Source: Campanula takesimana
Lineage: Eukaryota > Streptophyta > Magnoliopsida > Asterales > Campanulaceae
Length of the DNA: 64,000 bases
NCBI GenBank assembly: GCA_026119855.1
Contig: JAOWBW010000044.1
Span: 2,294,001-2,358,000 of the forward strand
Direction of reading: 5' to 3'
The notes under the pieces: generated by a model
What the model saw: the letters and a program-made list of their open reading frames with translations, nothing else
The model's database searches: none
What the model was told of the DNA's origin: nothing
Made by a program: the position numbers and the translations under genes
Shown: positions 22,599 through 33,500 of the stretch, piece by piece
Position numbering within the stretch: the stretch's first letter is position 1
Layout: each line of letters starts with the position of its first letter

Positions 22599-23249
22599 AA
22601 CTCTAAAAAGGATGCAATTTATTTCCACTGTAATGAAATTGGTCATTGGAAGCGTAGTTGCAAGGCTTATATTGAAGAAAAGAAGAAGAAGAAGAGGAAG
22701 AAGGGCAATGAGATTGCTTCTACTTCAGGTATCTATATTATAGATATACTCCTTTCTACTTCTAGTTACTGGGTATTAGATACCAGATGTGGATCTCACA
22801 TTTGTATAAATGTGCAGGCACTAAAGAATAGGAGGCTACTCAAAGATGGCGAAATAGACCTACGTATGGGGAATGGAACAAGAGTTGCTTCATTAGCCGT
22901 AGGAACCTATGAAGTCATTTTACCTAGTGGTTTAATTCTTGTTTTGAACAATTGTTACTACGTTCTGGATTTGAGTAGAAATATTATTTCAATTTCTTGT
23001 TTGGATAATGAAGGTTTTAAATTTCTTATTGATAATAAGAAGTTTTCTATTTATTTAAATGATATGCTTTATTGCACTGCAAATTCATTTAATTGCCTTT
23101 ATGTCCTAGATGTTGAGAATAGAAATAATGATAATATATATAATGTAAATAAGAAATCCAAACCAAATTACGTAAATCACACTTATTTGTGGCATTGCCA
23201 TCTTGGTCATATTAATAAGAAGCGTATCTTAAAACTCCATGGGGACGGA
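22599..23249 (+). pseudogene. Copia zinc knuckle and protease segment, broken
   Basis: Reads IYFHCNEIGHWKRSCKAY (knuckle, with the first Cys replaced by Tyr), a Lys-rich run, then WVLDTRCGSHICINVQ (protease, with DTG changed to DTR), and from 22812 a frame matching the gag-pre-integrase region up to LWHCHLGHINKKR. It stops where the solo LTR enters at 23255. Confidence 0.8.
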
Positions 23250-23724
23250 CTTTTTGTAACGACCCAGATTTTCATAAAGTAAACAAATCCATAAATCATG
23301 GAAATACCAACAGTTGTCGTACAAAATCCAACTTAAATAGCCCAACGGCTAGTCTCAACCATCAATTCAACCATAAATGCGGAAGCGAAATTAAATGCTA
23401 AGTCTTCAAGCCAGTACAACCACTAGCTAAACAAAATAAACCATAAAGTCTTAATATAACTGACACGGACAGCTTCATCTAGCGATCCGTCTACTTCTTT
23501 AAGTCGTTACCTGAAAAAAATTATTAGAGAAAGGGTGAGCGAACAATGCTCAGTAAGTTCATACGGACTTCTCTGATAGCTAAGGAGAAGTGACCGAAAG
23601 AACGGACTCAATTGATAATTTCAAAGATCGGATATCATTTCAATTACTAACTGCATATAACGAATACAGTTAACTACTCAAAGATTGGTGGTCCTATTTC
23701 CATTCCGTCAATTCCAAGTTCCAA

Positions 23725-23942
23725 ACACCTTTTCAGGGTGTCACACCTTTTCAGGGTGTTAAGTGAATAAGAGACCTTACACCTTTTCAGGGTGCTCCCT
23801 TATTTAGAGTTATCATGATAATCTAGAGTTTCACAAAGTCTAAGTTACAAGTAGTTAACTAGACTTATTTCCATTAGTCCATTTCCTAGGACAGTTTCCA
23901 CATTAGCCCTTTTCAGGGACTAGTTAGTCCTTTTCAGGGACT
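23725..23942 (+). repeat. Five short hairpins with a common TTTTCAG loop
   Basis: ACACC-TTTTCAG-GGTGT at 23725 and 23743, CACC/GGTG at 23780, CCC/GGG at 23907, and AGTCC-TTTTCAG-GGACT at 23926. The loop is constant and the stems change in a paired way. Confidence 0.9.
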
Positions 23943-24596
23943 ATGCAGCTACACCTGTTGCAATTAGATATAGCATACTTTCCAAAATAGTGTTCCCTAA
24001 TCGAGAGCACATGCAATTTTAAATATTCTAAGATTCCCTACGACCAAAACATGTCATAGGTAAGATATACAAAAGACGTTCATTAACGTGGAGTTCAAGT
24101 GCTATGGACCATATAGCATTCATGAAAGAATTATAGAGTTCCAATGAATAAAGAATTCAAGATACTTAGGAACGTAATCCCTTACCTTGCTAGCGTTGAC
24201 TTCTAGCGGGTTCTTGCGTATAATCTACAATCACGCAAAGATACTACTTTTAGGACAAGAGTAATATTTATCCCCGTCCCCAACTTCATTTTCTATCTTT
24301 AACCTTATGAGTTTATATCTTAAACTCCTTTTTAAGGTCTTTCTTTAGTTTAGGGTTTACATTACCCTTCATAACTTTCCCAACATACCCTTAGATTTTA
24401 CGTAAAAGTCTACTTTCAATCCAAGTGTCTTAAGTTGACTTAATTTCATGAAAACACTATTCACAGCGTTGACTTTTACTATTCCAGCATTGACTTTCAC
24501 TATTCCAGTTGACTTTTACTATCCCAGTTGACTTTCACACACTAACACACCTAGAACAACACACACACAAAACCCTAATTTACAACCCTAATTTGT

Positions 24597-24755
24597 GACA
24601 CACACATCACACACACACACACACACACACGGCATACACACACACACTGCACACACACACAAACACACACATTGCACAACACACGACACACACACTCCGA
24701 CAGTCAACAACCACCAGCCGCCGTCGCCGCCACCCGCCGCCGCCGCCGCCACCCG
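24597..24755 (+). repeat. (CA)n and CCG-rich microsatellites
   Basis: ACACAC runs at 24598-24690 are followed by CCG/CCA runs at 24714-24755. Both lie inside the solo LTR and explain several spurious ORFs on both strands. Confidence 0.9.
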
Positions 24756-25279
24756 TGGTGGTGGTGTATGCATGCACGTTTATTTTATTTCCAACTTTCT
24801 CCATTAAAGAGGTTTTCAAAGAGGTAACCTTAAACCCTAGTTTTATCAATTTAGCGTTAGGGTTCTAAGTTCGATTCTAAATTCCTAGGTGATACCCATC
24901 CCAAGAATTAAAGTTTAGTGATGAGGGAATTACCTTCGAAGGGGAAAAAGGATTGGATCTTCTTCTTCCTTCTCTCTTTCTCCTTCTTTCTCCTTCTTCT
25001 CTCTCTCTCGGGTCTCTCTCTCTCTCCGCCTCCTCTCTATCTTTTCTTTAGGGTTTTTGTTTGACACAAATTGGTAGGGAGAGAGTTTAAAGAGAGTTTA
25101 AATACTTAGGGTTTTCCTTTTCCTATTCCAAAAAGGTTTCCTAAGTTTGACTAGATTGGGCCCCTCTTTACTAGCCCAACTCATTACTTTATTAATGAGC
25201 CCGATCCAGCATTTAATATAAAAGAAAAGAAAGAAAATAATAATAATAATGGGCCAAAAAGGCCGGTTATTACACTTTT

Positions 25280-25732
25280 AGATTCACATGATTTTGAATC
25301 ATATGAAACTTGTGAGTCTTGTTTACTTGGTAAGATGACTAAGGCACCTTTTACTAAGAGTAGTAAAAGGGCAAGTGACTTATTGGGAGTTATACATACT
25401 GATGTATGTGGACCATTAAGTAGCAATGCTACGGGAAGATATCAATACTTCATAACATTCACTGATGATTTTAGTAGATATGGCTATGTCTACTTGATGA
25501 AAAACAAAAGTGAATCTTTTGAGATATTTAGAATATTTCAAAATTAAATACAAAACCAACTTGGCAAAACTATTAAAGCACTTCGATCAGATCGTGGAGA
25601 TCGTGGTGGTGAATACTTAAGCCAAGAATTTGGCAATCATCTAAAAGATTGTGGAATTTTTTCACAATTAACTCCACCTGGAACACCACAATGGAATGGA
25701 GTGTCTGAACGGAGAAATAGGACTTTATTGGA
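25280..25732 (+). pseudogene. Copia integrase segment, broken
   Basis: Resumes with CESCLLGKMTKAPF, then VIHTDVCGPLSSN, TFTDDFSRYGYVYLM, KALRSDRG and GTPQWNGVSERRNRT, so the D, D and E positions of the integrase core are all readable. A stop follows RIFQN at 25545-25547, and a short duplication repeats GATCGTGG near 25593. It ends at LLD where the LTR fragment begins. Confidence 0.85.
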
Positions 25733-26418
25733 TACACTGGTCTAAGTCTAGGATTTGATCTTCATAGAAAATAGGTTGTTGATTCAAAGCTTCATCTCTA
25801 TAATCTGTATTCAAGGAAGAATCAATATAAACCTCCTTTCAAAATCCAAGACTGACCATCTTGGTAAAGGACGTAGATCTTTTAACAGATCGAACATTTC
25901 CAAATCTTTGTGTCATTTACTTATTTCTCTTTACATTTCTACAAATTTAATTTCTGCACTTGTTCTTATTGTTCATATTAATCTTGTTTATCGTTTAGTG
26001 TTTTGATCTTCTCAGATTTATGAACATTTGTGAATTGTGTTTGTATGTTTACCATATTGCCTAAGTTGTGAATCTGACTACTTATCATTTGCCAAACTTC
26101 CAAGACACCATCTTTCAATCTCTTAACCTACCTCACTCAGCTGACCTCACTCCAGCTGACCGCTCTCCAACCTACCGCACCTCTATTGACCGCAACTCTA
26201 CCTGCTGCACTAATTTTATTCAAAAACAACACTGACTCATTTACATCGAAAACTTCCGCTGTGCATATTACTCTTGAACTAGTGGTTTTTAAGTGACCGC
26301 AAAATTCATTGAGTAAGCATAAGGTTGAATTTTGAACAATGATTCAAATTTTAAATCTGCTATTCACCCCCCCCCTCTAGCCTCTTTTCATACACTTGTT
26401 GTGTCTTTGGGACCAACA
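25733..26418 (-). mobile_element. Truncated inverted LTR, same family as 21053-22593
   Basis: The minus strand starts at 26418 (TGTTGGTCCCAAAGACACAA) and matches the solo LTR at 21053 base by base in many stretches, for example around the TTCGATCTGTTAAAAGATC part. It stops at 25733 inside copia integrase. With the plus copy it forms an inverted pair about 3 kb apart. Confidence 0.85.
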
Positions 26419-27160
26419 TTTTCCCAAAATGATAGAGTCCCTTTTTCCATTTATGTTTATCCTCAAAAGATAGTAGTTTTATTTCTAAAATTGGTGAATT
26501 AAAATCATTCACTATTGAAAAATATAGTAATTGATGATGGAAAGTGCTCTCATATTAAGTACCCTTTATAGTACGACCGTCCCTATTTGAATTAAGATAG
26601 AACATAAACTATTCAGGGGTCTCAACAAGTAGATGTCACAATTATTTTTGAAACAACAATTATCGGTGGCGGACTAATTTCTTAACTTAAGAATTTAAGG
26701 AATAAAAGCCAGTTATTATATTTAAAATCAAAATATTAATTTGAATAGTAAGTAAAAACTGTTTATGGTAATTAAACCGATGATCAAAACAATTTAAATA
26801 TAACTTCATATATAAAATAAAAAAATTAAAAAAAACTCAATCATCATATTAGACGCTAAAAATAATTCTAACAATCTTGTAGCTATTTTTTTTTTAAAAA
26901 AAAAAAACAATATTATAGTTTGAAGGATTTGAACCATGATCATTAAAAACAAACTTCACACATTTGAGGTAAAGAAAAAAAAAAGAATAATTAAATTATC
27001 ATATATATAAAATAAAAGTCAAAATAATTAAAATATTTTTCAAATTCCATGGATGTTATCACATACCCACCCGTGACATGGTTCCGCCCTGACTATTAGA
27101 TAGGCTCATCTAATTTGAAACAAAGCTCTTTAAAAAACTAATGTTGTTTTCAATTCAAAG
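26419..27160. other. AT-rich intergenic DNA, no feature seen
   Basis: Very AT-rich, with homopolymer A and T runs (26885-26910, 26975-26990). No ORF, TIR or LTR edge recognised. Confidence 0.4.
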
Positions 27161-27170
27161 TTATTTTAAT

Positions 27171-28192
27171 GAGTAAACCACTTTTCTGCCCCTCGTACTA
27201 TGGTCCCAACATCAATTTGACACTCGTACTATTGAAACAACAAATGTATGATGCGTACTATAGTTTTATTAGCAAAATTAATCAATTTACTATTCAATCG
27301 TTAACTTTTTTTAACACACGTTATTTTTTTAACGAGCATTAATTTATAACTAACTTTTGTTATCTCCATCATCTTCCCAAACCCAACATCCACCCCGCTC
27401 TTTCCCAGCCCAAACCGCCACCACCACCTCCATCACCACCGCCCCCATCACCACCGCCACAAGACGGGATCCCCTGCACAGCAGCCTCCGCCGGGACATG
27501 AAACTCACCTAAACTGGTTCCAATGCCTGCCTTCAGCATAGTAAACCCCTCTAGAGTCCTAGGCGACAACAACAGGACAGGAATAAACCAAAAATTCCGG
27601 CCAAATGGCCAGAATTCGAACCAAATCCAGCAAAAAAATCAAAACCAAATCGCATATGTAAAAATCGAATTCCGACTTCGTTAACCGTTGGATCATCGTG
27701 AAACTTCTGGGCTTTGGTCGCATCCCCTAGGCGCACATGATGACCGTTGGGATCTTCTAAATAATTTCCGGAGAGGGATAAATGGCCCGCGGCAAAAACA
27801 GGCGAAAATCTCCAAAAATTCGCTATATTAAAAATCAAATACCCGCTTTATTAACCGTTGGTTCGTCGTCAAATTTCTGGGGTATGTTCGCATCACTCAG
27901 GCGCTCATATTGACCGTTGGGATCAGCAAAATAATCAGCGGTGCCGGAGATATGGCCGACAGCGCAAATCCGGCGAAAAAACTCAAAAATCGCCCCAAAA
28001 GTTAGTTTTGTTAACATAAATTAATGCTCATTAAAAAAATAACGTGTGTTAAAAAAAGTTAACAAGTGAATAGTAAATTGGTTAATTTTGTTAATAAAAC
28101 TATAGTACGCATCATACAATTTTTGTTTCAATAGTACGAGTGTTAAATTGATGTTGGGGCCATAGTACGAGGGGCAGAAAAGGAGTTTACTT
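27171..28192. mobile_element. Mutator-like non-autonomous element with ~190-bp inverted ends
   Basis: The first ~190 bp (GAGTAAACCACTTTTCTGCC...) and the last ~190 bp are inverted copies of one another with few differences. TTATTTTAAT at 27161-27170 is repeated at 28193-28202, a 10-bp target duplication; 8-10 bp and long TIRs are typical of Mutator-like elements. The interior holds a GC-rich part (27370-27560) and a two-copy direct repeat of about 190 bp (27610-28000). No transposase is present. Confidence 0.85.
27610..28000 (-). repeat. Two diverged direct repeats inside the Mutator-like element
   Basis: Both units carry TTAACCGTTGG, a TTCTGGG segment, AGGCGC.CAT and GACCGTTGGGATC in the same order at about 190-bp spacing. 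The minus strand stays open across the two units in separate frames, which may be residue of captured coding DNA. Confidence 0.75.
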
Positions 28193-28202
28193 TTATTTTA
28201 AT

Positions 28203-28700
28203 TATGATTCATAGTAAACAGGTTAAGTTTGATGCAAAAATAGTACTCCCTCGTAAGTGTTTTTTTTTTTTTTTTTTTTGGTCCGTATCAGAATAAGTGT
28301 TTATTTTTGACTAAAATGACAAAAATATTTACTAATCTCTCACTCATTCTCTTTCTTACTTTCATTTTATAATCACAAAAATGTTTACTATTCCTCCCAT
28401 AACCATTTTCTTTTTCTCTCTCTCTCTTTTCCCATCTTCATCACCAAATTTCTGATTTTTCATTTGATTTCATTTTTGGTTGTTCCTTATCTCTTAATTT
28501 AAATATTTAGTGTTTAGATTAAGAGAAATATCTGGCTTTTTATCAATAAATGGATTGGTGCTAGTCATTATTTCCATGGATTCCATGTAGAGGAGATTTG
28601 TTCCATTCAATTACAATTTCAAGCGATATTCCAACATCGATCAATCAACTCGCTGCAAAAATAATTCAGTATCCAATATTTTTCATATCTTAAAGTCTTT
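28203..28700. other. Intergenic, poly-T tract and a lone MITE-like end
   Basis: TACTCCCTCGTAAGTG at about 28244 looks like a Stowaway-type end, followed by a T21 tract (28261-28281). No matching inverted end was found. The rest has no feature. Confidence 0.4.
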
Positions 28701-28719
28701 GGCTTACATCTTGTTAGAT

Positions 28720-29215
28720 CATTTGTTTTCTCTTATTTGTCGAGAGTCGTTGTCTTCTCCCCTTTGTCGGGAGCTTTTGCCTTCTCTCCTTGTTGAGAGC
28801 TTTTGTATTTTATTTTGATTGTTTGTCGCAATACTTGCGATGTTTAATTGAGCATTTCTTGCCTACCAAAATGCATTACTGTATCATGTCTTCAACGCCA
28901 AATTCTTACCGGTTGAGGGTTTTTTGAAGGCCAATGTTAAATCGTGTCCAAGTGTAATTTGGAGAAGAATTTGCGCGTCACAAATCATTATTCACAAGGG
29001 CTCTGTTTGGAGATTTGGTTTAGGAATAGACGTTCCTATTCATATGTATTAGGTTCATTTATTGTGGCAGATAAATTATTGACGATTGTTCGTCTTTGTA
29101 TAAATCTTTACTTTTGGGATGAGTCTCCGACTGTCGTGGAGCACCATCTTCTTAACCTTTATTAATGTAATTAGTGTGTTGTGTTGGTTGCTTCAAAAAT
29201 AAAAAAGAGCAAATA
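28720..29215 (+). mobile_element. LINE-like 3' fragment
   Basis: The part 28985-29165 resembles 40495-40660: GGAGATTTGGTTTA, CGTCTT.TATAAATCTT, GGGATGAGTCTCCGAC, then an ending near ATTTATTAA. The upstream part repeats GAGAGTCGTTGTCTTCTC-like phrases, also found at 29641. I read it as decayed 3' sequence of a non-LTR retroelement family that is present on both sides of the reductase gene. Confidence 0.45.
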
Positions 29216-29217
29216 GA

Positions 29218-30127
29218 ACAGTATGACATCTACCGTCCTCCACCTTCTCTCTCTCTCTCTACCCTTTCTTTTCCATTTTTCTTTCTCTTCCCGTTCTTCA
29301 TCTTTTCATCAAATTTCTTTTTATTAGTTTAATCTAATCTTTTTCTTTTGTTAATCTTTCAACAACACAATTATTTATAATTGCAATATTGAAATTATAA
29401 ATAATTGTGTTGTTGTTTTCGTATTATACACTCCCTCCATCCCAAAATGATCTTCTCATTTGCAATTTCTCTTTGTCTCTAAAAGTTCTCCACATTTCTA
29501 TAGTTTAAGCTTAAAAGTGCCTAAACAAAGCTTGGCTAGTGAAGCAAGTGTTCATATTCTTAAAAAGTTTGAATAGTCAAACGCGAATATCATTTTGGGA
29601 CGGAGGGAGTAACATATTGTATAATAAGATTCTCTCATTTGTGAGAGCCGTTGTATTCTCTTCTTTGTGAGAACCTATGTTTGTCTTTTTGTTTGTTTAT
29701 TTGTTTGTTTTTTGTATTTTTCTTTTTAAAGAATGCTACGATTCTAGCATTTTCTCAAAATGAAGTGAGTTCCAATGTTTTAACTACACAAGGATTGTTC
29801 AGAAATTTCGAGATGCTTGGTAGGCGTTTTCTCGCCAACCCGGATTCTGCATATCTTGTGCTCAACGCAATATTTTATCCGATAGGGGATTTCGTAAATG
29901 CCAGATTGAGGCAGTCTCTAAGTTTTGCTTGGAAAGGAATATGTGCATCTGAAGATTTGGATCTCAAATATCATTCTTGTAAGTTACGAAATGAAGTTGC
30001 TCTTGAAATTTTGAGTGAGCCTCCAACTTTTGTGGTGTGCCATCTTTTTTTCAATTGTGAATGAATTGTATTTATCGTTTGCCTTCACAAAAAAAAAAAA
30101 AAAAAAAAAAAAAAACAGTATGACATC
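29218..30127 (+). mobile_element. Retroposed insertion with poly(A) tail and ~14-bp target duplication
   Basis: AACAGTATGACATC occurs at 29218-29231 and again at 30114-30127, right after an A run of about 28 bases (30086-30113). Long target duplication plus poly(A) is the mark of LINE-type target-primed insertion. Part of the body (29805-29970) translates as LGRRFLANPDSAYLVLNAIF then GDFVNARLRQSLSFAWKGI, which matches the region downstream of the reverse transcriptase of plant LINEs. A MITE sits inside. Confidence 0.75.
29430..29610. mobile_element. Stowaway-like MITE
   Basis: Left end CTCCCTCCATCCCAAAATGAT and right end ATCATTTTGGGACGGAGGGAG are inverted copies. A TA follows the right end. 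About 180 bp, no coding content. Confidence 0.85.
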
Positions 30128-30372
30128 CAAACGACGACGCTTGATATCAAAACAACATGGAATCTCCCTAGGCCACAAAAGACGTTAGGCCGGCCAGCCA
30201 GTAGTTGAACTCGTAGTTGAATCGTCTTTATGATTCTTCCTCGGCATATTTTCAACGCCCAATTAAAAATTTCAACCTCACACCATTTCCATGGCCGCTC
30301 AAGCTCCTCAATAATACTTAAACATACACAGTGTGAGAGAGAGAGAGAGAGAAAGAGGGTCGAAGAAATTCA
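30128..30372 (+). promoter_or_regulatory. Upstream region and 5' UTR of the reductase gene
   Basis: This is all that remains between the retroposed insertion (ends 30127) and the start codon. No strong TATA box; AATAATACTTAAA near 30309 is a weak candidate. A GA-rich tract (30335-30358) lies just upstream of the ATG, a common plant 5'-UTR feature. Confidence 0.45.
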
Positions 30373-30561
30373 ATGTCTAACTCTCCATTCAAGCCCGATA
30401 TATTGAAGGGGAAAGTGGCGCTGTTGACTGGAGGTGGGTCTGGAATTGGGTATGAAATATCGGAACAATTGGGTAGACATGGAGCCTCAATTGCTATCAT
30501 GGGTCGTCGCAAACAAGTTGTCGATTCTGCTGTCTCTTCGCTTCAATCCCTAGGCGTTCAA
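30373..30561 (+). CDS. SDRB: SDRB exon 1 (residues 1-63)
   Basis: The start MSNSPFKPDILKGKVALLTG is the expected N-terminus; it ends at GVQ with phase 0. Donor GTAATT at 30562. Carries the nucleotide-binding glycine motif and GRRK. Confidence 0.92.
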
Positions 30562-33500
30562 GTAATTTTCCCCTCTTTTGTACTATATGTGTGTGTGTTT
30601 TGATGATCAACGTTAAGGGTCATAATCCGATGATACTTTGATTCTTTTTTACTAAATTGTGCGTCTGCTAAATTAGTGATCGGGTTTAGGGTTTTTTTTT
30701 TTTTTGAAGGAATGATCGGGTTTAGGGTTAAGAATTGAATCCTAGCAATTAAGTCTGCCTTGCCTATGAAATACTCCCTCAACTTGATTTGAACTTTGAA
30801 CAATATTTTCTCAAAGTTTAATTATTTAATTGAAATTATAAATTTGTGATTGATGGTCGATAGACAATTAAGAATAATATCAATAACTTTTAAAATTTCG
30901 TTAGGCTAATTAAATTTTCGTAAATCTTTGAATCAGTTTGACCAACAAAATCAGTGTGAGACTTGTAATAAAATATAGCATGAAAATTAAGTTACTCCTT
31001 CATTAATGTCCATATGTCTGAAAAAAAAATTATATAGTATATATGCCTAAATGAGCCCATTTTCTGATTAAACTACTAAAGTCACCTTATAAACTTGTTG
31101 GTGTTCTGCTTGTACTTTTCTAGACATAGTATATACATGGGTAGTTATGTATATGTAGTGATTAACATTCAACTTGTTAATTGTATGTTTACTACTGTTA
31201 AGTTTAATGCCTTTGAAATTGGGGACGCCAAATTTAGTGGGTTAAATTAACAAGTTCATAATTCCGGGACAGAAGGAGTAAAAGGTTTTTTGGCTAAGGC
31301 TTGAAGCCTAGGCCATAAAAACAGAAACTTTTGCCTTGCATTAACGCCAAAGGCTACAGTAACTTAGGCGCATGGGCCAAGTTTGACCAAAGTGGGTATT
31401 TTTGATTTTCTTTGTGTCAGCCTAGCCTATGTACGTATTAGGCAAGGACTAAGAAAGGAATTGAGATTCCTAATTAATTGGTCAACCAGTATTAGGAATC
31501 CTAGTTAGAATTAATTAGGACTTAGTCCGGGTAGATACAGGCGTGTATATTATACTCCCTCTGTCCCAAATTAATTCAGTTAGTCAGTTTGCTCAGTTTT
31601 TACACAGAACAGAGAGATCAATAATTCTAAATCTAGGGTTTGCACAGTCAGGAATTTTGTGATCAAAATTCGTGCAAAGTAGATTAGTGTGATCTTGTGT
31701 AATTGTTTCTCCAGTGATAATAATATTCTCTCCCCTCCCCGTGGACGTAGCCAAGTTGGTGAACCACGTAAATCTGTGTTCTTGTGATCGCTCTATTTTC
31801 TCATCAAGTCTAGTTCAATTGCTCTAACAAGTGGCACCAGAGCTTTGGTTCGTGGTTAGAGATTCAGGGATTCCGCTGCAGAGAACGAGAAGATGGGTCA
31901 AGGAGCAGATTCGATCGACAAGTTCAATGGGAAGAATAGTTTTTCTCTCTGGCAGATCAAGATGAAGGCTTTGTTGGTAGACAAAGATTTATGGGAACCG
32001 TTGGAGATTGCAATCAGGGATCGCAAGGATCCCAAGGGTAAGGCGATCACCACAGAAGAGTCAGAGAAGGACAAGCAGACAGCCGCGAAGGAGGCAGCAG
32101 CATTGAAGAAGTTAGATCAGAAGGCTCACGCCAAGATCATCAGACAGTTGGATGATGAGATCCTAACCAATGTTGCAGGAACAGAATCCGGAAGCGATCT
32201 TTGGTTAAAGTTGGAAGATATGTACATGACACGTTCATTGACCAACAAGTTATACCTGAAGAAGAAGCTGTATGATTGTCGTATGACAGAAGGTACGCCC
32301 ATTAATGATCATCTTGATAGATTTACTTCTGCATTACTTGAACTGCGTAATATAGGAGTAGTTGTGGACGATGAGGATGCAGCCTTGCAGCTTTTAGTAT
32401 CCTTACCTATGTCTTATGAACATTATGTCGATTCGTGCATAAATCGTAAGGATGGTATCTCTCTAGAGGAAGTGAAAACTTCTCTCAAGACGAGGGAATT
32501 GCGCCGAAAGGCGAGTGGGAATGAGACAGGTACCCAGTCATCAGGTTTGGTTGCTAGCAGTAGTGGTGGTAACAAGGGTTCTAGTGGGAAGAAGAACAAT
32601 AAAGGTAATTCTTCACACAAGAAGGGTCCGAAGCCTGGGGATATTTGTAATTTCTGTAAAGAGAAGGGGCATTGGAAATTCGATTGTCCCAGAAAGAAGC
32701 GAGGCGAGGCACCAGTCAGAGCAGAGGCCATGGTGGCCAAGGGTAGCGGTTCAGATGAGGATTATGCTCTAGTCACATCAGAATCAGCACGTGCATCTGA
32801 TGCGTGGATTCTTGATTCAGGAGCTTCTTACCATATCAGTCCGAGGAGAGAATGGTTTACTGATTACAGGCAGGTGGATGGCGGTGATATAAGCATGGCC
32901 AACAGTGCAGTCTGCAAGGTTGTCGGTATTGGTTCGATCAAAATCAGGACTCATGATGGTAGGTTTGTCACTTTGAACGAGGTTCGACACGTTCCACTTA
33001 TGACAAAGAATCTGATTTCTCTTAGTCAGTTAGACAGCAAAGGGTTCAGCTTCAAAGGTAAAGGTGGAGCAGTAAGTGTATGTAACGGTTCAGAAGTGGT
33101 TCTGAGAGGCCTTAAGCGGGGCTCCTTGTATTTCCTCCAAGGAAGGACGCCTACAGGGTCAGCTATGGTAGCATCATCAGAAGTGAACGAGGGAGATATG
33201 TCTAAGCTGTGGCACATCAGGCTCGGGCACATGAGCATTCGAGGGATGCAAGAGTTGGCCAAGAGAGATCTTCTATGTGGCCATAAGATCGATGATCTTA
33301 AATTTTGTGAGCATTGCGTGCTAGGGAAGATGAAGCGTAATAGTTTTCCCAAGGGCATACATAACACAAAAGGCGTTCTGGACTACATCCACGCAGATTG
33401 TTGGGGGCCTTCTCGTCAGGAATCTCTAAGGGGGCACAGGTATTTCTTGTCTATCATTGATGACTATTCGAGGAGGACTTGGGTGATCATCATGAAGCAC

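Larger units (their letters stand above)
23255..25274 (-). mobile_element. Solo gypsy LTR (2020 bp), TSD CTTTT
   Basis: CTTTT at 23250-23254 and 25275-25279 flank a TG...CA unit. In minus sense it starts TGTAATAACCGGCC and ends CTGGGTCGTTACA, as gypsy LTRs do, and the conserved TTACTGAG hairpin is on the minus strand at 23536-23552. Within it lie hairpins with a TTTTCAG loop (23725-23942), a (CA)n tract, a CCG-rich tract and a CT-rich tract. Copia integrase continues after 25280. Confidence 0.88.
20290..25732 (+). mobile_element. Dead copia element, same family as the one at 50-59 kb, cut by two solo LTRs
   Basis: Gag, zinc knuckle, protease and integrase segments align in order with 53436-55270. 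The body is interrupted at 21053-22593 and 23255-25274 and ends abruptly in the integrase at about 25732, where an LTR fragment begins. No flanking LTR of its own is present. Confidence 0.85.

Noticed and set aside
24588..24849. ORFs on both strands at the CA and CCG tracts
   Set aside because: Pure low-complexity translation inside a solo LTR.
28261..30113. Poly-T at 28261 and poly-A at 30086 as ends of one element
   Set aside because: The poly-A end has its own target duplication at 29218, which excludes the poly-T.
30558..30803. Minus-strand ORF at the start of SDRB intron 1
   Set aside because: Crosses the exon 1 donor, low complexity, no similarity.
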